Part shown: positions 17,514 through 26,799 of the stretch, piece after piece
Position numbering within the stretch: the first letter of the stretch is position 1
How the letters are laid out: each line of letters begins with the position of its first letter
Source of the DNA: Vitreoscilla sp.
GTDB lineage: Bacteria > Pseudomonadota > Gammaproteobacteria > Burkholderiales > Burkholderiaceae_C
Direction of reading: 5' to 3'
DNA length: 64,000 bases
NCBI GenBank assembly: GCA_018780145.1
Contig: JADMKA010000009.1
Coordinates: 1-64,000 of the forward strand
The notes under the pieces: model-generated
Told to the model about the DNA's origin: nothing
The model's input: the letters and a program-made list of their open reading frames with translations, nothing else
The model's database searches: none
Position numbers and translations under genes: made by a program

Positions 17514-18026
17514 CTAGATCCAGCCGGTGGCCGTGAGGCCCGGCAGGTTGATGGCCAGCAGCTTGGTGAACAGCCAGAAGGCGGGTGCGGCGATCAACAG
17601 CCCGGTGACGATGTCGACCACGGTGGGCACCAGGCCGTTCACGACGCGGCCCTCGGAGCGGCGCAGGCCGCGCACCGCGAAGGCGTAGCACAGCGCGCAG
17701 CTGAGCACGAAGCCGATGCGCTCGATCGCCGCCGCGTTGAGCAGCACGCCGGCGGAGATCCAGGCCAGCGCGTCCCAATCGCCGCGCTCGCCGCCCGAGG
17801 GCTCGTCCAGGTGGCGAAAGCCGCCGCTGCGGGCCTCCCAGACCAGGGCCGCACCACACACCAGGAGCAACACAGACACCAGCCAGGGGAGGAAGTTCGG
17901 GCCGACACCCGAGTAGCCCGCATCGGAGGCGATGTCGGTCGCGCCAACCGCATAGGCCAGCCCCAGCAGGCAGGCGCCGGCGCCAACCAGGGTCTGGTGC
18001 AGGCGGGGAGATTCCGTGGAAGACAT
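17514..18026 (-). CDS. tctB: Tripartite tricarboxylate transporter small membrane subunit TctB
   Basis: This 170-aa protein has about four membrane segments (residues 12-30, 44-62, 85-120 with a break, and 135-160), in the size range and layout of TctB. It has no catalytic motif; TctB subunits assist TctA in the inner membrane and are poorly conserved. The ATG at 18026 is preceded by a good ribosome site (GAGAGG seven bases upstream), which is why I prefer it to the ATG at 18044. The gene lies 23 bases after tctC and 13 before tctA, consistent with one transcript. Confidence 0.9.
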   Translation of the reverse strand: MSSTESPRLHQTLVGAGACLLGLAYAVGATDIASDAGYSGVGPNFLPWLVSVLLLVCGAALVWEARSGGFRHLDEPSGGERGDWDALAWISAGVLLNAAAIERIGFVLSCALCYAFAVRGLRRSEGRVVNGLVPTVVDIVTGLLIAAPAFWLFTKLLAINLPGLTATGWI

Positions 18027-18049
18027 CGTGGACCTCTCTTGCATCAGGC

Positions 18050-19009
18050 TCAGACCATGCCCGCGCGGCTCATCGTCGCGCGCAGGCTCGCCTGGTCGCG
18101 CTCGACGAACTGGCCGAAGGCGTCGCCGGTGAGCAGCGCCGGCGTCCAGCCGTTCTTGTCCAGCGCGTCGATCCAGGCCTTGGCCTGGGTCGCCTTGACG
18201 ATCATGTCGACCAGCGCCTTGCGCTGCTCGGGCGTGATGCCCGGGCCGCCGTAGACGCCACGCCAGTTGCCGATCTCGACCGGGATGCCCTGTTCCTTCA
18301 GCGTCGGCACGTTGACGCCCTTCAGGCGCTCGGCGGAGGTGATCCCGACGGCCCGCATCTTGCCGGCGTCGATGTACTGCTGGAACTCGCTGTAGCCGCT
18401 GCCGCCGATGGTGACGTTGCCACCGAGGATGGCCGCCGTCGCCTCGCCGCCGCCGCGGAACGCGACGTAGTTGATCTTCGACGGGTCGACACCGGCCTCC
18501 TGGGCGATCATGGCCGCGGCGATGTGCTCGGTGGAGCCGCGCGAGCCGCCGCCCCACTTGACACTGCCCGGGTCCTTCTTCAGCTGCTCGACCACGTCCT
18601 TCATCGACTTCAGCGGCGAGGCCTCGGGCAGCACGAAGACGTTGTATTCGCTGGTCAGGCGGGCCAGCGGCGTGGCCTGGCCCAGGCTCAGCGGCGACTT
18701 CGAGGTGATCAGGCCCCCCAGCATCACCGCGCCCATCACCATCAATGCGTTCGGGTCGCCCTTGCTGCTGCTGAGGAACTGCGCCAGCCCGAGCGCCCCG
18801 GCGGCGCCGCCCTTGTTGTCGAAGCTCACCGACGCGGCAACGCCGGCCTCTTGCAGCGCGCGCCCCAGGGTTCGACCGGTCGTGTCCCAACCGCCGCCGG
18901 GGTTGGCGGGGATCAGCATCTTCAGGTTGGCGTTCGCGCGGGCGGCTTGTGGCAGAGCCGCCGTGGCGGCCAGCGCCGCCAGCGACTTCACGAAGGTATC
19001 TCGTCGCAT
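18050..19009 (-). CDS. tctC: Tripartite tricarboxylate transporter substrate-binding protein TctC (Bug family)
   Basis: This 319-aa periplasmic protein has a signal peptide (MRRDTFVKSLAALAATAAL, cleavage near ARA-NA) and the Bug/TctC fold: LKMLIPANPGGGWDTTGRTL (substrate loop 1), NKGGAAGALG, KWGGGSRGSTEH (loop 2) and YVAFRGGGEATAAILGG. These two loops bind a carboxylate through backbone and water contacts in known members. It is first in the tctCBA operon and divergent from the ATP-citrate-lyase-like genes across 230 bases. Citrate or another di/tricarboxylate is the natural guess from context; Bug proteins are diverse, so the ligand is not proven. Confidence 0.93.
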   Translation of the reverse strand: MRRDTFVKSLAALAATAALPQAARANANLKMLIPANPGGGWDTTGRTLGRALQEAGVAASVSFDNKGGAAGALGLAQFLSSSKGDPNALMVMGAVMLGGLITSKSPLSLGQATPLARLTSEYNVFVLPEASPLKSMKDVVEQLKKDPGSVKWGGGSRGSTEHIAAAMIAQEAGVDPSKINYVAFRGGGEATAAILGGNVTIGGSGYSEFQQYIDAGKMRAVGITSAERLKGVNVPTLKEQGIPVEIGNWRGVYGGPGITPEQRKALVDMIVKATQAKAWIDALDKNGWTPALLTGDAFGQFVERDQASLRATMSRAGMV

Positions 19010-19097
19010 GGAGTGTCTCCTTGGCAGGCCCTTCGGAGGGTGGGGCCCGGCGCCGGATCATGCGGCGCGCCGCGCGGGCCAAGCTTTCGACCGGCTT

Positions 19098-19140
19098 TCA
19101 TCGGGTGCCCCGAATGACCCCGGACTTGCCCGCATCGGGT
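19098..19140. promoter_or_regulatory. Repeated CATCGGGT elements in the tctC / citrate-lyase-like divergent promoter
   Basis: CATCGGGT occurs at 19099-19106 and again at 19133-19140, 34 bases apart. The first copy is part of an imperfect dyad, TCATCGGG-TGC-CCCG-A-ATGA (about 19098-19117). The region lies between the divergent starts at 19009 and 19240 and is a plausible operator for joint control. The binding protein is not known. Confidence 0.4.
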
Positions 19141-19239
19141 AAGCGATAGGTGCGGTTGAAAGGCAATCGAAAGGCGCCTGGCGGCGCAGCTTCCTAGCAT
19201 CGCCGACATCGACGAGCCACGACGCACGAAGGACCGCCC

Positions 19240-20514
19240 ATGAACATCACCGGCATGCTGCACGGCGCCCGCCTTCTCAGGCTGGCCGGCTTCCCGACGC
19301 CCGAGATCCTCGGGCCCGACGCCACCGAAACCGAGATCAAGGCGCTGATCGCCAAGCACGGCATGGTCTTCGTCAAGCCGGTGTTCAAGGGCGGCGTGGG
19401 CAAGAAGGGCAAGGCCGGCCTGGTGGGCCGCGCCACCGACCTGAAGACCGCGCTGGCCGAGAAGGAACGGCTGTACTTCTGCGAGCACCAGCACGGCCAC
19501 CAGCGCGCCAAATCCAACGGCGTGACCTTCGAGGCCGGCGTGCCGGCCGAGCACGAGGTGTACTTCTCGCTGACCGACAACACCCACTTCCGTGCGCCGA
19601 CGATGACGCTGACGCACCACGGCGGCATGGACATCGAGGAGCTGGACAAGACCCAGATCGTCAGCGTGCCCTTCAACCCGCTGACCGGGCTGAAGGCCTT
19701 CATCGTGGCCAACGCGCTGTCGGAGCTGAAGGCACCCAAGCAGATCATTTCGCCGCTGGTGCAGCACCTGCCCAACCTGTGGGACCTGTTCCACGACTAC
19801 GGCATGACCACGCTGGAGCTCAACCCGATCCGCCTGCGCCCCGATTCGAAGGGCCGGCTGACCCCGGTGGCCTGCGACTTCAAGTGCGGCTTCGACCGCG
19901 ACGACCCGCGCTGGCAGCGGCTGGATCTGCCGGCCGACCTGTTCGCCGCCGACTACTCCGACTTCGAGCAGGAGATCAACCAGCTGCGCACCTACCAGGG
20001 CCAGAGCGACGTCTACGTGATCAACCCCAGCGGCACCATCCTCGCGCCCACCTTCGGCGGCGGCGCGAACTCGCTGGTCACCGAGATGCTGGGCGACGAC
20101 GCGATCATCTCGTCGGATTTCGGCGGCAACCCGCCCTACGAGAAGATGAAGGCGGTGGCGCGCATCTGCTTCAAGCACTGGCTCAAGCAGAGCAACGTGC
20201 TGTTCATCATCGGCGGCAAGAGCAACAACACCGACATCTTCGAGACCTTCCGCGCGATGGCCGACGCGCTGCGCGAGCACTTCGGCAAGTACGGCCCGCA
20301 GCCGCTGTATGTGGTGGTCGGCCGCGGCGGGCCGAACCTGGTGCGCGGCATGGGCGTGATGCGCGACACCTGCGAGTCGCTCGGCATCCCCTACCGCATC
20401 TTCGGCTTCGACTCGGCGATGAGCGAGGTGGTGGACTACGCGCGCCGCGTCGACGGCTGGATGAAGGCCGGCGGCCGCGCCCAGCTCGCCACCCGCTTGA
20501 GCCTCGCGGCCTGA
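19240..20514 (+). CDS. ATP-citrate-lyase-like small subunit (ATP-grasp plus citrate-binding domain)
   Basis: This 424-aa protein matches the AclB-like half of ATP-citrate lyase. An ATP-grasp succinyl-CoA-synthetase-beta-like domain (about residues 1-235: FVKPVFKGGVGKKGKAG, LELNPIRL, DFKCGFDRDD) is followed by the citrate-binding domain (about 250-400). In the latter, FGGGANSLVTEMLGDD, SDFGGNPPYEK, IIGGKSNNTDIFETF and VVGRGGPN align with the human citrate-site segments. The Asn/Thr and Arg that hold citrate appear present, by memory-based alignment. It should activate a tricarboxylate with ATP together with the large subunit. The next gene begins 16 bases after its stop. Divergent tctCBA supports a tricarboxylate substrate. 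Confidence 0.8.
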   Translation: MNITGMLHGARLLRLAGFPTPEILGPDATETEIKALIAKHGMVFVKPVFKGGVGKKGKAGLVGRATDLKTALAEKERLYFCEHQHGHQRAKSNGVTFEAGVPAEHEVYFSLTDNTHFRAPTMTLTHHGGMDIEELDKTQIVSVPFNPLTGLKAFIVANALSELKAPKQIISPLVQHLPNLWDLFHDYGMTTLELNPIRLRPDSKGRLTPVACDFKCGFDRDDPRWQRLDLPADLFAADYSDFEQEINQLRTYQGQSDVYVINPSGTILAPTFGGGANSLVTEMLGDDAIISSDFGGNPPYEKMKAVARICFKHWLKQSNVLFIIGGKSNNTDIFETFRAMADALREHFGKYGPQPLYVVVGRGGPNLVRGMGVMRDTCESLGIPYRIFGFDSAMSEVVDYARRVDGWMKAGGRAQLATRLSLAA

Positions 20515-20530
20515 ACCAGGAGGAATGCAC

Positions 20531-23230
20531 ATGTTTCGCAACAGCGTCGGGCCTTTCAAGTACTTCACCGGCGTCGAGTCGCTGGCACAGATCGCCACCC
20601 GCGACGACCGGGTCTGCGTGCTCAACATCCTGGGCGGCGAGTCCAGCGACGTGACCCCGGTGGGCCACGCCTGGAGCGGCGGCAACGTCGTCTTCGGCAC
20701 CTCGCCCGGCCGGCGCGGCCAGGTGCTGGAAACGCCCCAGGGCGACATCCCCGTCTACAACAACGTGCGCGAGGGGCTGGAGGCTGGCCACCGCTTCAAC
20801 TGCGGCGTGGTCTACCTGCCGCCCAGCGCGGCCGACGACGGCGTGGTGGAGCTCATCCGCGTCAACCCCGAGCTGACCAAGATCTTCATCCCGACCGAGA
20901 AGATGAGCGTGCACGACGCGCGCGAGATCCGCGCCATGGCGCAGGCCCGCGGCATCGACATCTTCGGCGGCAACAGCCTGGGCGTGGCCGACAGCTGGAA
21001 CCAGGTGCGCATCGGCGGCGCGCTCGGCGGCGACAAGCCCGGCGACACGCTGCGCAAGGGCTCGGTGGCCATCCTGTCCAACTCCGGCGGCTTCACCACC
21101 ACCATCGCGCAGTACCTGCGCATGGGCGGCTGGGGCACGACCACGCTGGTGTCCTCGGGCAAGGATGTCTACATCCACTACGCCGCGCCCGAGTTCGCGT
21201 TCGCGCTCGGCAACGACGCGCGCAGCCAGGCCGCGGTGCTGTACTGCGAGCCGGGCGGCTACTACGAGCTCGACGCCGAGTTCACCAAGCCGGTGGTGGC
21301 CTGCGTGGTGGGGCGCTGGAAGAGCAAGCTCACGCGCGCCGTCGGCCATGCCGGTGCGATGTCGGGCGGCGGCGACGATGCCCAGTCCAAGGAACGCTGG
21401 TTCATGGACAAGTTCGGCGTCGACGCGCTGTTCTCGCCGGAGCGGCCGGTGTGCTCGGCCAAGGGCGCGGTGGTGACCAACATCGCCCACATCCCGGCCG
21501 CGCTGAGCGCGGTGATGGCGAAGAACGGTGTCCAACCCGATTTCGCGCCCGAGGGCACGATGGAGCTCAAGCCCTGGTTCGGCTCCAACATGGGGCTGGC
21601 CTTGCCACCCGAGCTGGACCTGCCGGTGGTGCGCGCGGTGCCGCCCTACGACACACAGGTCGACGCGCTGGCGCGGCAGGTCGGCGCGGTGTTCGCCCGC
21701 GAGACGCTCAAGGATGCGTCGGGCGCCTCGCAGATGGACCCAAAGACCCAGGTCACCCGGCTGAACGGCGTGACCATGCTCGACGCGGCGCAGTTCTCGC
21801 TGGAAGGCAACGTCGGCCTGGCCCTGCTGAAGGAGCCCGGCGGCGAGAACGACCGCAAGCTGGTCAACGTCGCGATCGGCGCCTTCCTCAACCTGCACGG
21901 CGACGCCACGCTGGCTGCGGCGCAGGCCGCGCGCGAGGCCGGCAACGCACCGAACGCGGTGCTGACCGCGGCGCTCGCCATCGTCGGGCCGCGCCGCACC
22001 GAGCGCTCGCGCGCCATTGCCCGCGAGCTGATCGAGCGCTTCGCCGCCGCGGGGCTGCGTGACGCACTGGACGAGAGCTTCGACACCAGCGCGCTGCGCG
22101 AAGCCGGCGGCGCCAGCCTGCTGGCCCGCGAGCCCGACCCGCGCGCCCAGGCCATGCTGGCCGGGCTGCATGAACGCGGTGCCCGCTCGGTGTTCGTGCG
22201 CTTCGTCGAATCACTCGGCGGCCACCCGAGCGCCGACGCGGTGCTGGCCGCCGTCACCACCACCCTGGCCTGGGGCCCGCTGATGCGCAAGCGCGTCTCG
22301 CGCCTGACGGTGGAGTGCCTGCCGGCGTGGATGCAGCTCTTCGGCACCCTGCTCGGTGCGTCGGTGGACGCCTCACGCCACCAGCCGACGCGCTTTTGCG
22401 GCATCGCCGAGGCCGATCTGCTGGGCAAGCGCTCGCTGGGCGAAGTGGCCTACCACGCGCTGCTGCACGCCGCGCCGGGCGCCAGCGAGCTGTTCGGCTT
22501 CCAGACCCTTGTGGGCCTGCTGCTCTCCAACGGCCCGGGCACGATCTCGGCGCAGGGCGCCAAGGGCGCCGTCTCGTCCGACGGCCCCGAGCAGCCCGAG
22601 CGGGTGCAGCTCAACAAGGGCCTGATCGGCTTCCTCAGTCACTGCGGCTACGCGCACGGCGGCAACGGCTACGAGGGCGTGGCCTTCCTGCTCGACCAGT
22701 TCAAGGACACCGGCCTGGTGGACCCCGGCAGCGCGGCGCACGGCGTGGACGTGGACGCACTGGCGGCGCGCTATGTGGAGACCTATGCCCGCTACAAGGC
22801 GGACAAGAAGAACAGCGGCAACCTGGACATCCAGAAGATCCCCGGCGTCAACCACCCGGTGTTCAAGGACAAGCCGGTCAACCACGACCCGCGGGAGGTC
22901 TTCGTCGCCGAGCTGATGGCCCAGCGCGGCGAGCACAACGTCTTTCACGATTTCTACCGTGCCGTGGTGCAGAAGCTCTACGACGAAGGCGTGTCGCGCA
23001 ATGTGTACTGCGTGAACATCGACGCGGTGATCGCCGCGCTGCTGCTCAAGCTGGTCTGGCCGGCCTATCGCTCGGGGGCCATCGGCGCCGACGCCCTCGA
23101 AACGGCGGCGTTCACGATCTTCCTCTATGCGCGCATGCTGGGCTGCGCCGCCGAGGTGGACGACCACCTCAACCGCGGCCGCAACATGGACACTCGCGCC
23201 GCCGCATCCGCCTGCCGCTTCGTCGCCTAA
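20531..23230 (+). CDS. ATP-citrate-lyase-like large subunit (CoA ligase plus divergent citrate-synthase-like domain)
   Basis: This 899-aa protein is much longer than the roughly 600 aa of bacterial AclA. Residues 1-330 are the CoA-binding/CoA-ligase part, with the phosphohistidine motif AVGHAGAM (His near 273) and SNSGGFTTTIAQ. Residues about 340-600 form an alanine-rich linker I cannot assign. The C-terminal third resembles the citrate-synthase/citryl-CoA-lyase domain, with GVNHPVFKDKPVNHDPR (about 773), VNIDAVIAALL (about 827) and a terminal LNRGRNMDTR. The segment that in true lyases reads like DHGPAVSGAHNT is here SNGPGTISAQGAK (about 670), so the usual histidines are missing. The AGGAGG at 20518-20523 fits the ATG at 20531 (seven-base gap) better than the ATG at 20525. 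The reaction is therefore uncertain. Confidence 0.75.
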   Translation: MFRNSVGPFKYFTGVESLAQIATRDDRVCVLNILGGESSDVTPVGHAWSGGNVVFGTSPGRRGQVLETPQGDIPVYNNVREGLEAGHRFNCGVVYLPPSAADDGVVELIRVNPELTKIFIPTEKMSVHDAREIRAMAQARGIDIFGGNSLGVADSWNQVRIGGALGGDKPGDTLRKGSVAILSNSGGFTTTIAQYLRMGGWGTTTLVSSGKDVYIHYAAPEFAFALGNDARSQAAVLYCEPGGYYELDAEFTKPVVACVVGRWKSKLTRAVGHAGAMSGGGDDAQSKERWFMDKFGVDALFSPERPVCSAKGAVVTNIAHIPAALSAVMAKNGVQPDFAPEGTMELKPWFGSNMGLALPPELDLPVVRAVPPYDTQVDALARQVGAVFARETLKDASGASQMDPKTQVTRLNGVTMLDAAQFSLEGNVGLALLKEPGGENDRKLVNVAIGAFLNLHGDATLAAAQAAREAGNAPNAVLTAALAIVGPRRTERSRAIARELIERFAAAGLRDALDESFDTSALREAGGASLLAREPDPRAQAMLAGLHERGARSVFVRFVESLGGHPSADAVLAAVTTTLAWGPLMRKRVSRLTVECLPAWMQLFGTLLGASVDASRHQPTRFCGIAEADLLGKRSLGEVAYHALLHAAPGASELFGFQTLVGLLLSNGPGTISAQGAKGAVSSDGPEQPERVQLNKGLIGFLSHCGYAHGGNGYEGVAFLLDQFKDTGLVDPGSAAHGVDVDALAARYVETYARYKADKKNSGNLDIQKIPGVNHPVFKDKPVNHDPREVFVAELMAQRGEHNVFHDFYRAVVQKLYDEGVSRNVYCVNIDAVIAALLLKLVWPAYRSGAIGADALETAAFTIFLYARMLGCAAEVDDHLNRGRNMDTRAAASACRFVA

Positions 23231-23240
23231 AGTCGAGCGC

Positions 23241-24005
23241 GTGGAACTCGCCTTCGAGGCCATCGGCGACGGCCCGCCGGTCGTGCTGCTGCACGGTTTG
23301 TTCGCCAGCGCGGCGAGCTGGCGCGGTGTGGCCCGCGCGCTGGCCGACTCCCACCGCGTGCTCAGCGTCGACCTGCGCAACCACGGCCGCTCGCCGCGCG
23401 CGATCAGCATGGCCTACACCGAGATGGCCGACGATGTGCTGAGCCTGATCGAGCGCGAGTCGCTCGGCCGCGCCGCGGTGATCGGGCACAGCGTGGGGGG
23501 CAAGGTCGCGATGGCGCTCGCGCTCAGCGCGCCCTACGCCGTCGGCCGGCTGGCGGTGATCGACATCGCCCCCGCGGCCTACCTGGAGCAGTGGGGCCAG
23601 CAGCTGCGCGCCATGCATGACGCCGCGACCGGCCTGGGCCCCGCGCCGGCGCACGGCGCGGACCCGTTGTCTGCCAGCGAGATGCTCGCGGAGATTTTGC
23701 TGCCGCGCGCGGCCACGCGCAACGCCCACGTCGATTGGCGCAGCCACCTGCCGGCGATTGCCTTGTCGCTGCCCGAGCTGTGCAACTTCCCCGGCCTGCT
23801 GCGCTACCTGCGCTCGGACGCCGCGTTGCACGCGATCGTCGGCGCCCGCTCGCCCTGCGTGAGCCCCGCCAGCGCTGCAGCGTTTGCGCCGATGTTCCCG
23901 AACGCGAGCGTCGAGGTGATCCCCGACGCCGGCCACTGGGTGCACGCCGACCAGCCGCACGCGCTGGTCGCCAGCCTGCGCCGCGCACTCGCGACCTGCC
24001 ACTGA
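23241..24005 (+). CDS. Alpha/beta-fold hydrolase
   Basis: This 254-aa cytoplasmic hydrolase has the oxyanion-hole HG motif in VVLLHGLFASAASW (about residues 12-25), the nucleophile serine in VIGHSVGGKVAMAL (about 84) and the catalytic histidine in IPDAGHWVHAD (about 232). It resembles YbfF-type esterases and thioesterases. The start is GTG 23241, ten bases after the lyase-like stop, which implies co-transcription. An acyl-CoA thioesterase role would fit the neighbours, but substrate cannot be read from sequence. Confidence 0.82.
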   Translation: MELAFEAIGDGPPVVLLHGLFASAASWRGVARALADSHRVLSVDLRNHGRSPRAISMAYTEMADDVLSLIERESLGRAAVIGHSVGGKVAMALALSAPYAVGRLAVIDIAPAAYLEQWGQQLRAMHDAATGLGPAPAHGADPLSASEMLAEILLPRAATRNAHVDWRSHLPAIALSLPELCNFPGLLRYLRSDAALHAIVGARSPCVSPASAAAFAPMFPNASVEVIPDAGHWVHADQPHALVASLRRALATCH

Positions 24006-24059
24006 GGGTGCATTGGAAAGCCCCTCAAGCTCTGACCCGAACCCACGAAGGCACCACCC

Positions 24060-26381
24060 ATGAGCGACACCCTGAAGCACGACGCGCTGGACTACCACCG
24101 CCTGCCGACGCCCGGCAAGATCTCGGTCACCCCGACCAAATCGATGGCCACGCAGCGCGACCTCGCATTGGCCTACTCGCCTGGCGTGGCCGAAGCCTGC
24201 CTGGAGATCGTGCGCGACCCGCTGCTGGCCGGCGAGATGACGGCGCGCGCCAACCTGGTGGCGGTGGTCACCAACGGCACCGCGGTGCTCGGCCTGGGCA
24301 ACATCGGCCCGCTCGCCTCCAAGCCGGTGATGGAGGGCAAGGGCTGCCTGTTCAAGAAGTTCGCCGGCATCGACGTGTTCGACATCGAGCTGGCCGAGAA
24401 CGACCCCGACGCGCTGATCGAGACCATCGCCCGCATGGAGCCCACCTTCGGCGGCATCAACCTGGAGGACATCAAGGCCCCCGAGTGCTTCTACATCGAG
24501 AAGAAGCTGCGCGAGCGGATGAAGATCCCTGTCTTCCACGACGACCAGCACGGCACGGCCATCGTGGCCGCCGCGGCCATCCTCAACGGGCTGAAGCACG
24601 TCTGCAAGGACATCGGCCAGGTCAAGCTGGTGGCCTCCGGCGCCGGCGCCGCCGCGCTGGCCTGCCTGGATCTGGCGGTGAGCCTGGGCCTGAAGCGCGA
24701 AAACATCTGGGTCACCGACGCCAAGGGCGTGGTCTACATCGGCCGCAGCGAGGGCATGGACGACAACAAGGCCCGCTATGCGCAGGAGACCAACGCGCGC
24801 ACGCTGGCCGATTTGATGCCAGGCGCCGACATCTTCCTGGGCCTGTCGGCGGCCGGCGCCCTCAAGCCCGAATGGGTCAAGGGCATGGCGCGCGACCCGT
24901 TGATCTTCGCGATGGCCAACCCGACGCCGGAGGTGATGCCCGAGGAGGCGCTGGCGGTGCGGCCGGACGCGATCATCGGCACCGGCCGTTCGGACTACCC
25001 GAACCAGATCAACAACGTGCTGTGCTTCCCGTTCATCTTCCGCGGCGCGTTGGACGTGGGCGCCACCACGATCAACGAGGCGATGAAGCTGGCCACGGTG
25101 CGCGCGCTCGCGGCGCTGGCCCATGCCGAGATCCCCGAAACCGTGGCCCGAGCCTACGGCACCGCCGGCCTGCGCTTCGGCCGCGACTACCTGATCCCCA
25201 AGCCCTTCGACCCGCGGCTGATCGCGGCGGTGGCGCCGGAGGTGGCGCAGGCGGCGATGGACTCGGGCGTGGCCACCCGCCCGATCGCCGACATGGAGGC
25301 CTACCGCGCCGGCCTGGCGCGTTTCGTCTACCACTCCAGCTCGGTGATGCAGCCGGTGTTCGACGGCGCGCAGCAATCACCGAAGCGCGTGGTCTACGCC
25401 GAGGGCGAGGACGAGCGCGTGCTGCGCGCAGTGCAGATCGTCGTCGACGAGAGGCTGGCCAAGCCCATCCTGGTCGGCCGCGCGGCAGTGATCGGCGAGC
25501 GCATCCGCGCGTTCGGGCTGCGCCTGGAGGCCGGGCGCGATTTCGAGCTGGTGGACGCCGACACCGATGCCCGCATTGCCAAGGCCGCCCAGGGCTACCA
25601 CCAGCTCGCCCGGCGGCATGGCGTGACCCCGGCGGCGGCCGAGCTCGCGCTGCGGCGCAACCCCACGGTGCTGGCCGCGATGCTGCTGCGCCGCGGCGAG
25701 GCGGACGCGCTGCTGTGCGGCATGCACGGCAGCTTCCGCGGGCACCTGGACATCCTGTCCACGGTGGTCGGCTTGCGCGAAGGGGTGGAGACCCTGGCGG
25801 CCATGAACCTGCTGATGCTGCCCGAGCGCACGCTGTTCGTCTGCGACACCTATGTGAACCCCGACCCCAGCCCCGAGCAACTGGCCGAGATCGTGGTGCT
25901 CGCCGCCGACGAGGTGCGCCGCTTCGGCCTCACCCCCAGTGTGGCGCTGCTGTCGCACTCCAACTTCGGCAGCGAGGACACACCCAGCGCGCGCAAGATG
26001 CGCCGTGCACTCGAACTGATCCGCTCGCTCAAGCCGCCCTTCGAGGTGGAGGGCGAGATGCATGGCGACGCCGCGCTCTCGAAGGACATCCTGGACCAGG
26101 TCTTCCCCGGCGCAGCCCTCAGCCGCGAGGCCAACCTGCTGGTGATGCCGACGCTGGACGCGGCGAACATCACCTTCAACGTGCTGAAGGCCACCTCGGG
26201 CCGCGGCATCACCATCGGCCCGCTGCTGCTCGGCCTGGCCAGCCCGGCCCATGTGCTGACACCTACCGCCAGCGTGCGGCGCATCGTCAACATGTCGGCG
26301 CTCGCCTCGGTCGACGTCGCCGCGCATTGGCGCAGCCACACGGCCACCTCGGTGCTGTCGCGCATCAACGCGGGGGCCTGA
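24060..26381 (+). CDS. maeB: NADP-dependent malic enzyme with C-terminal phosphotransacetylase-like domain (MaeB type)
   Basis: This 773-aa protein has the classic MaeB layout. The malic N-domain (about residues 10-145) has [37 protein letters not shown] and the metal-binding HDDQHGTAI. The NAD(P)-binding domain (about 160-400) has [20 protein letters not shown] and AMANPTPEV. The C-terminal third (about 440-770) resembles phosphate acetyltransferase but is usually regulatory in this family. It converts malate to pyruvate and CO2 with NADPH formation. The ATG at 24060 follows the hydrolase by 54 bases. With the lyase-like genes it could feed acetyl-CoA, pyruvate and NADPH into biosynthesis. 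Confidence 0.93.
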   Translation: MSDTLKHDALDYHRLPTPGKISVTPTKSMATQRDLALAYSPGVAEACLEIVRDPLLAGEMTARANLVAVVTNGTAVLGLGNIGPLASKPVMEGKGCLFKKFAGIDVFDIELAENDPDALIETIARMEPTFGGINLEDIKAPECFYIEKKLRERMKIPVFHDDQHGTAIVAAAAILNGLKHVCKDIGQVKLVASGAGAAALACLDLAVSLGLKRENIWVTDAKGVVYIGRSEGMDDNKARYAQETNARTLADLMPGADIFLGLSAAGALKPEWVKGMARDPLIFAMANPTPEVMPEEALAVRPDAIIGTGRSDYPNQINNVLCFPFIFRGALDVGATTINEAMKLATVRALAALAHAEIPETVARAYGTAGLRFGRDYLIPKPFDPRLIAAVAPEVAQAAMDSGVATRPIADMEAYRAGLARFVYHSSSVMQPVFDGAQQSPKRVVYAEGEDERVLRAVQIVVDERLAKPILVGRAAVIGERIRAFGLRLEAGRDFELVDADTDARIAKAAQGYHQLARRHGVTPAAAELALRRNPTVLAAMLLRRGEADALLCGMHGSFRGHLDILSTVVGLREGVETLAAMNLLMLPERTLFVCDTYVNPDPSPEQLAEIVVLAADEVRRFGLTPSVALLSHSNFGSEDTPSARKMRRALELIRSLKPPFEVEGEMHGDAALSKDILDQVFPGAALSREANLLVMPTLDAANITFNVLKATSGRGITIGPLLLGLASPAHVLTPTASVRRIVNMSALASVDVAAHWRSHTATSVLSRINAGA

Positions 26382-26513
26382 GGGGAAACCGGAGCCTCTT
26401 GCATTGCCTGGGGGGAGGCCGTCGGGGGGGGGGCCAGAAGCGGGCATTCAGCAACGACCGGTCCGGGGCCGCCTGATCCGGCGCCTTGCGGTGGATCCGA
26501 GAACTGAGCTGGC

Positions 26514-26533
26514 GATACCGCGCACACGGCATC
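26514..26533. promoter_or_regulatory. GATACCG...CGGCATC dyad upstream of the kinase locus
   Basis: The half-site GATACCG (26514-26520) faces CGGCATC (26527-26533) across six bases, one mismatch from a perfect dyad. A related perfect dyad occurs at 28711-28735. This may be an operator of the locus's own response regulator. The gap 26382-26582 otherwise shows only a G-rich tract near 26,410-26,440. Confidence 0.35.
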
Positions 26534-26582
26534 GGGCCCGCGAGCCATCCCGCCGTCGCGGTTTCCCTGCGGCGGCGACTCG

Positions 26583-26798
26583 GTGCAGAATCGGCCGCAG
26601 ACCCCGCAGCGAGGCCCCGTGCGCACCAGCGTGTTGATCGTCGAGGACGAACCCGAGTTCCTGCAGCGCTTCACCGAGGCCGTGCTGGCAGACCCCGAAC
26701 TGACCGTGGTCACGCACCTGAAGAAGATCCACCGCAAGCTGGCGGTTCATTCACGCGGGGAGGCGGTGTATGAAGCCAGCCAGATGGGGCGGCTCTAG
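26583..26798 (+). pseudogene. NarL/LuxR-type response regulator with an internal deletion
   Basis: The frame encodes 71 aa. It starts as a receiver domain (SVLIVEDEPEFLQRFTEAVL, about residues 16-35) and, right after a few residues, becomes the last part of a NarL-type helix-turn-helix (HLKKIHRKLAVHSRGEAVYE). The receiver phosphorylation site and most of the DNA-binding domain, about 130-150 residues in a normal 210-aa protein, are absent. The joint keeps frame, at about 26,709-26,720. A start at GTG 26620 or upstream would be natural for the intact gene. The ORF ends one base before the likely kinase start at 26800, the spacing expected of an operon partner. It probably cannot function as a regulator. 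Confidence 0.8.
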
Positions 26799-26799
26799 C

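Noticed and set aside
26382-26460. G-rich tract near 26,410-26,440 as a terminator or G-quadruplex
   Set aside because: It is a short run of G on one strand with no paired stem and no T tract. It could affect sequencing accuracy, but I cannot support a function.
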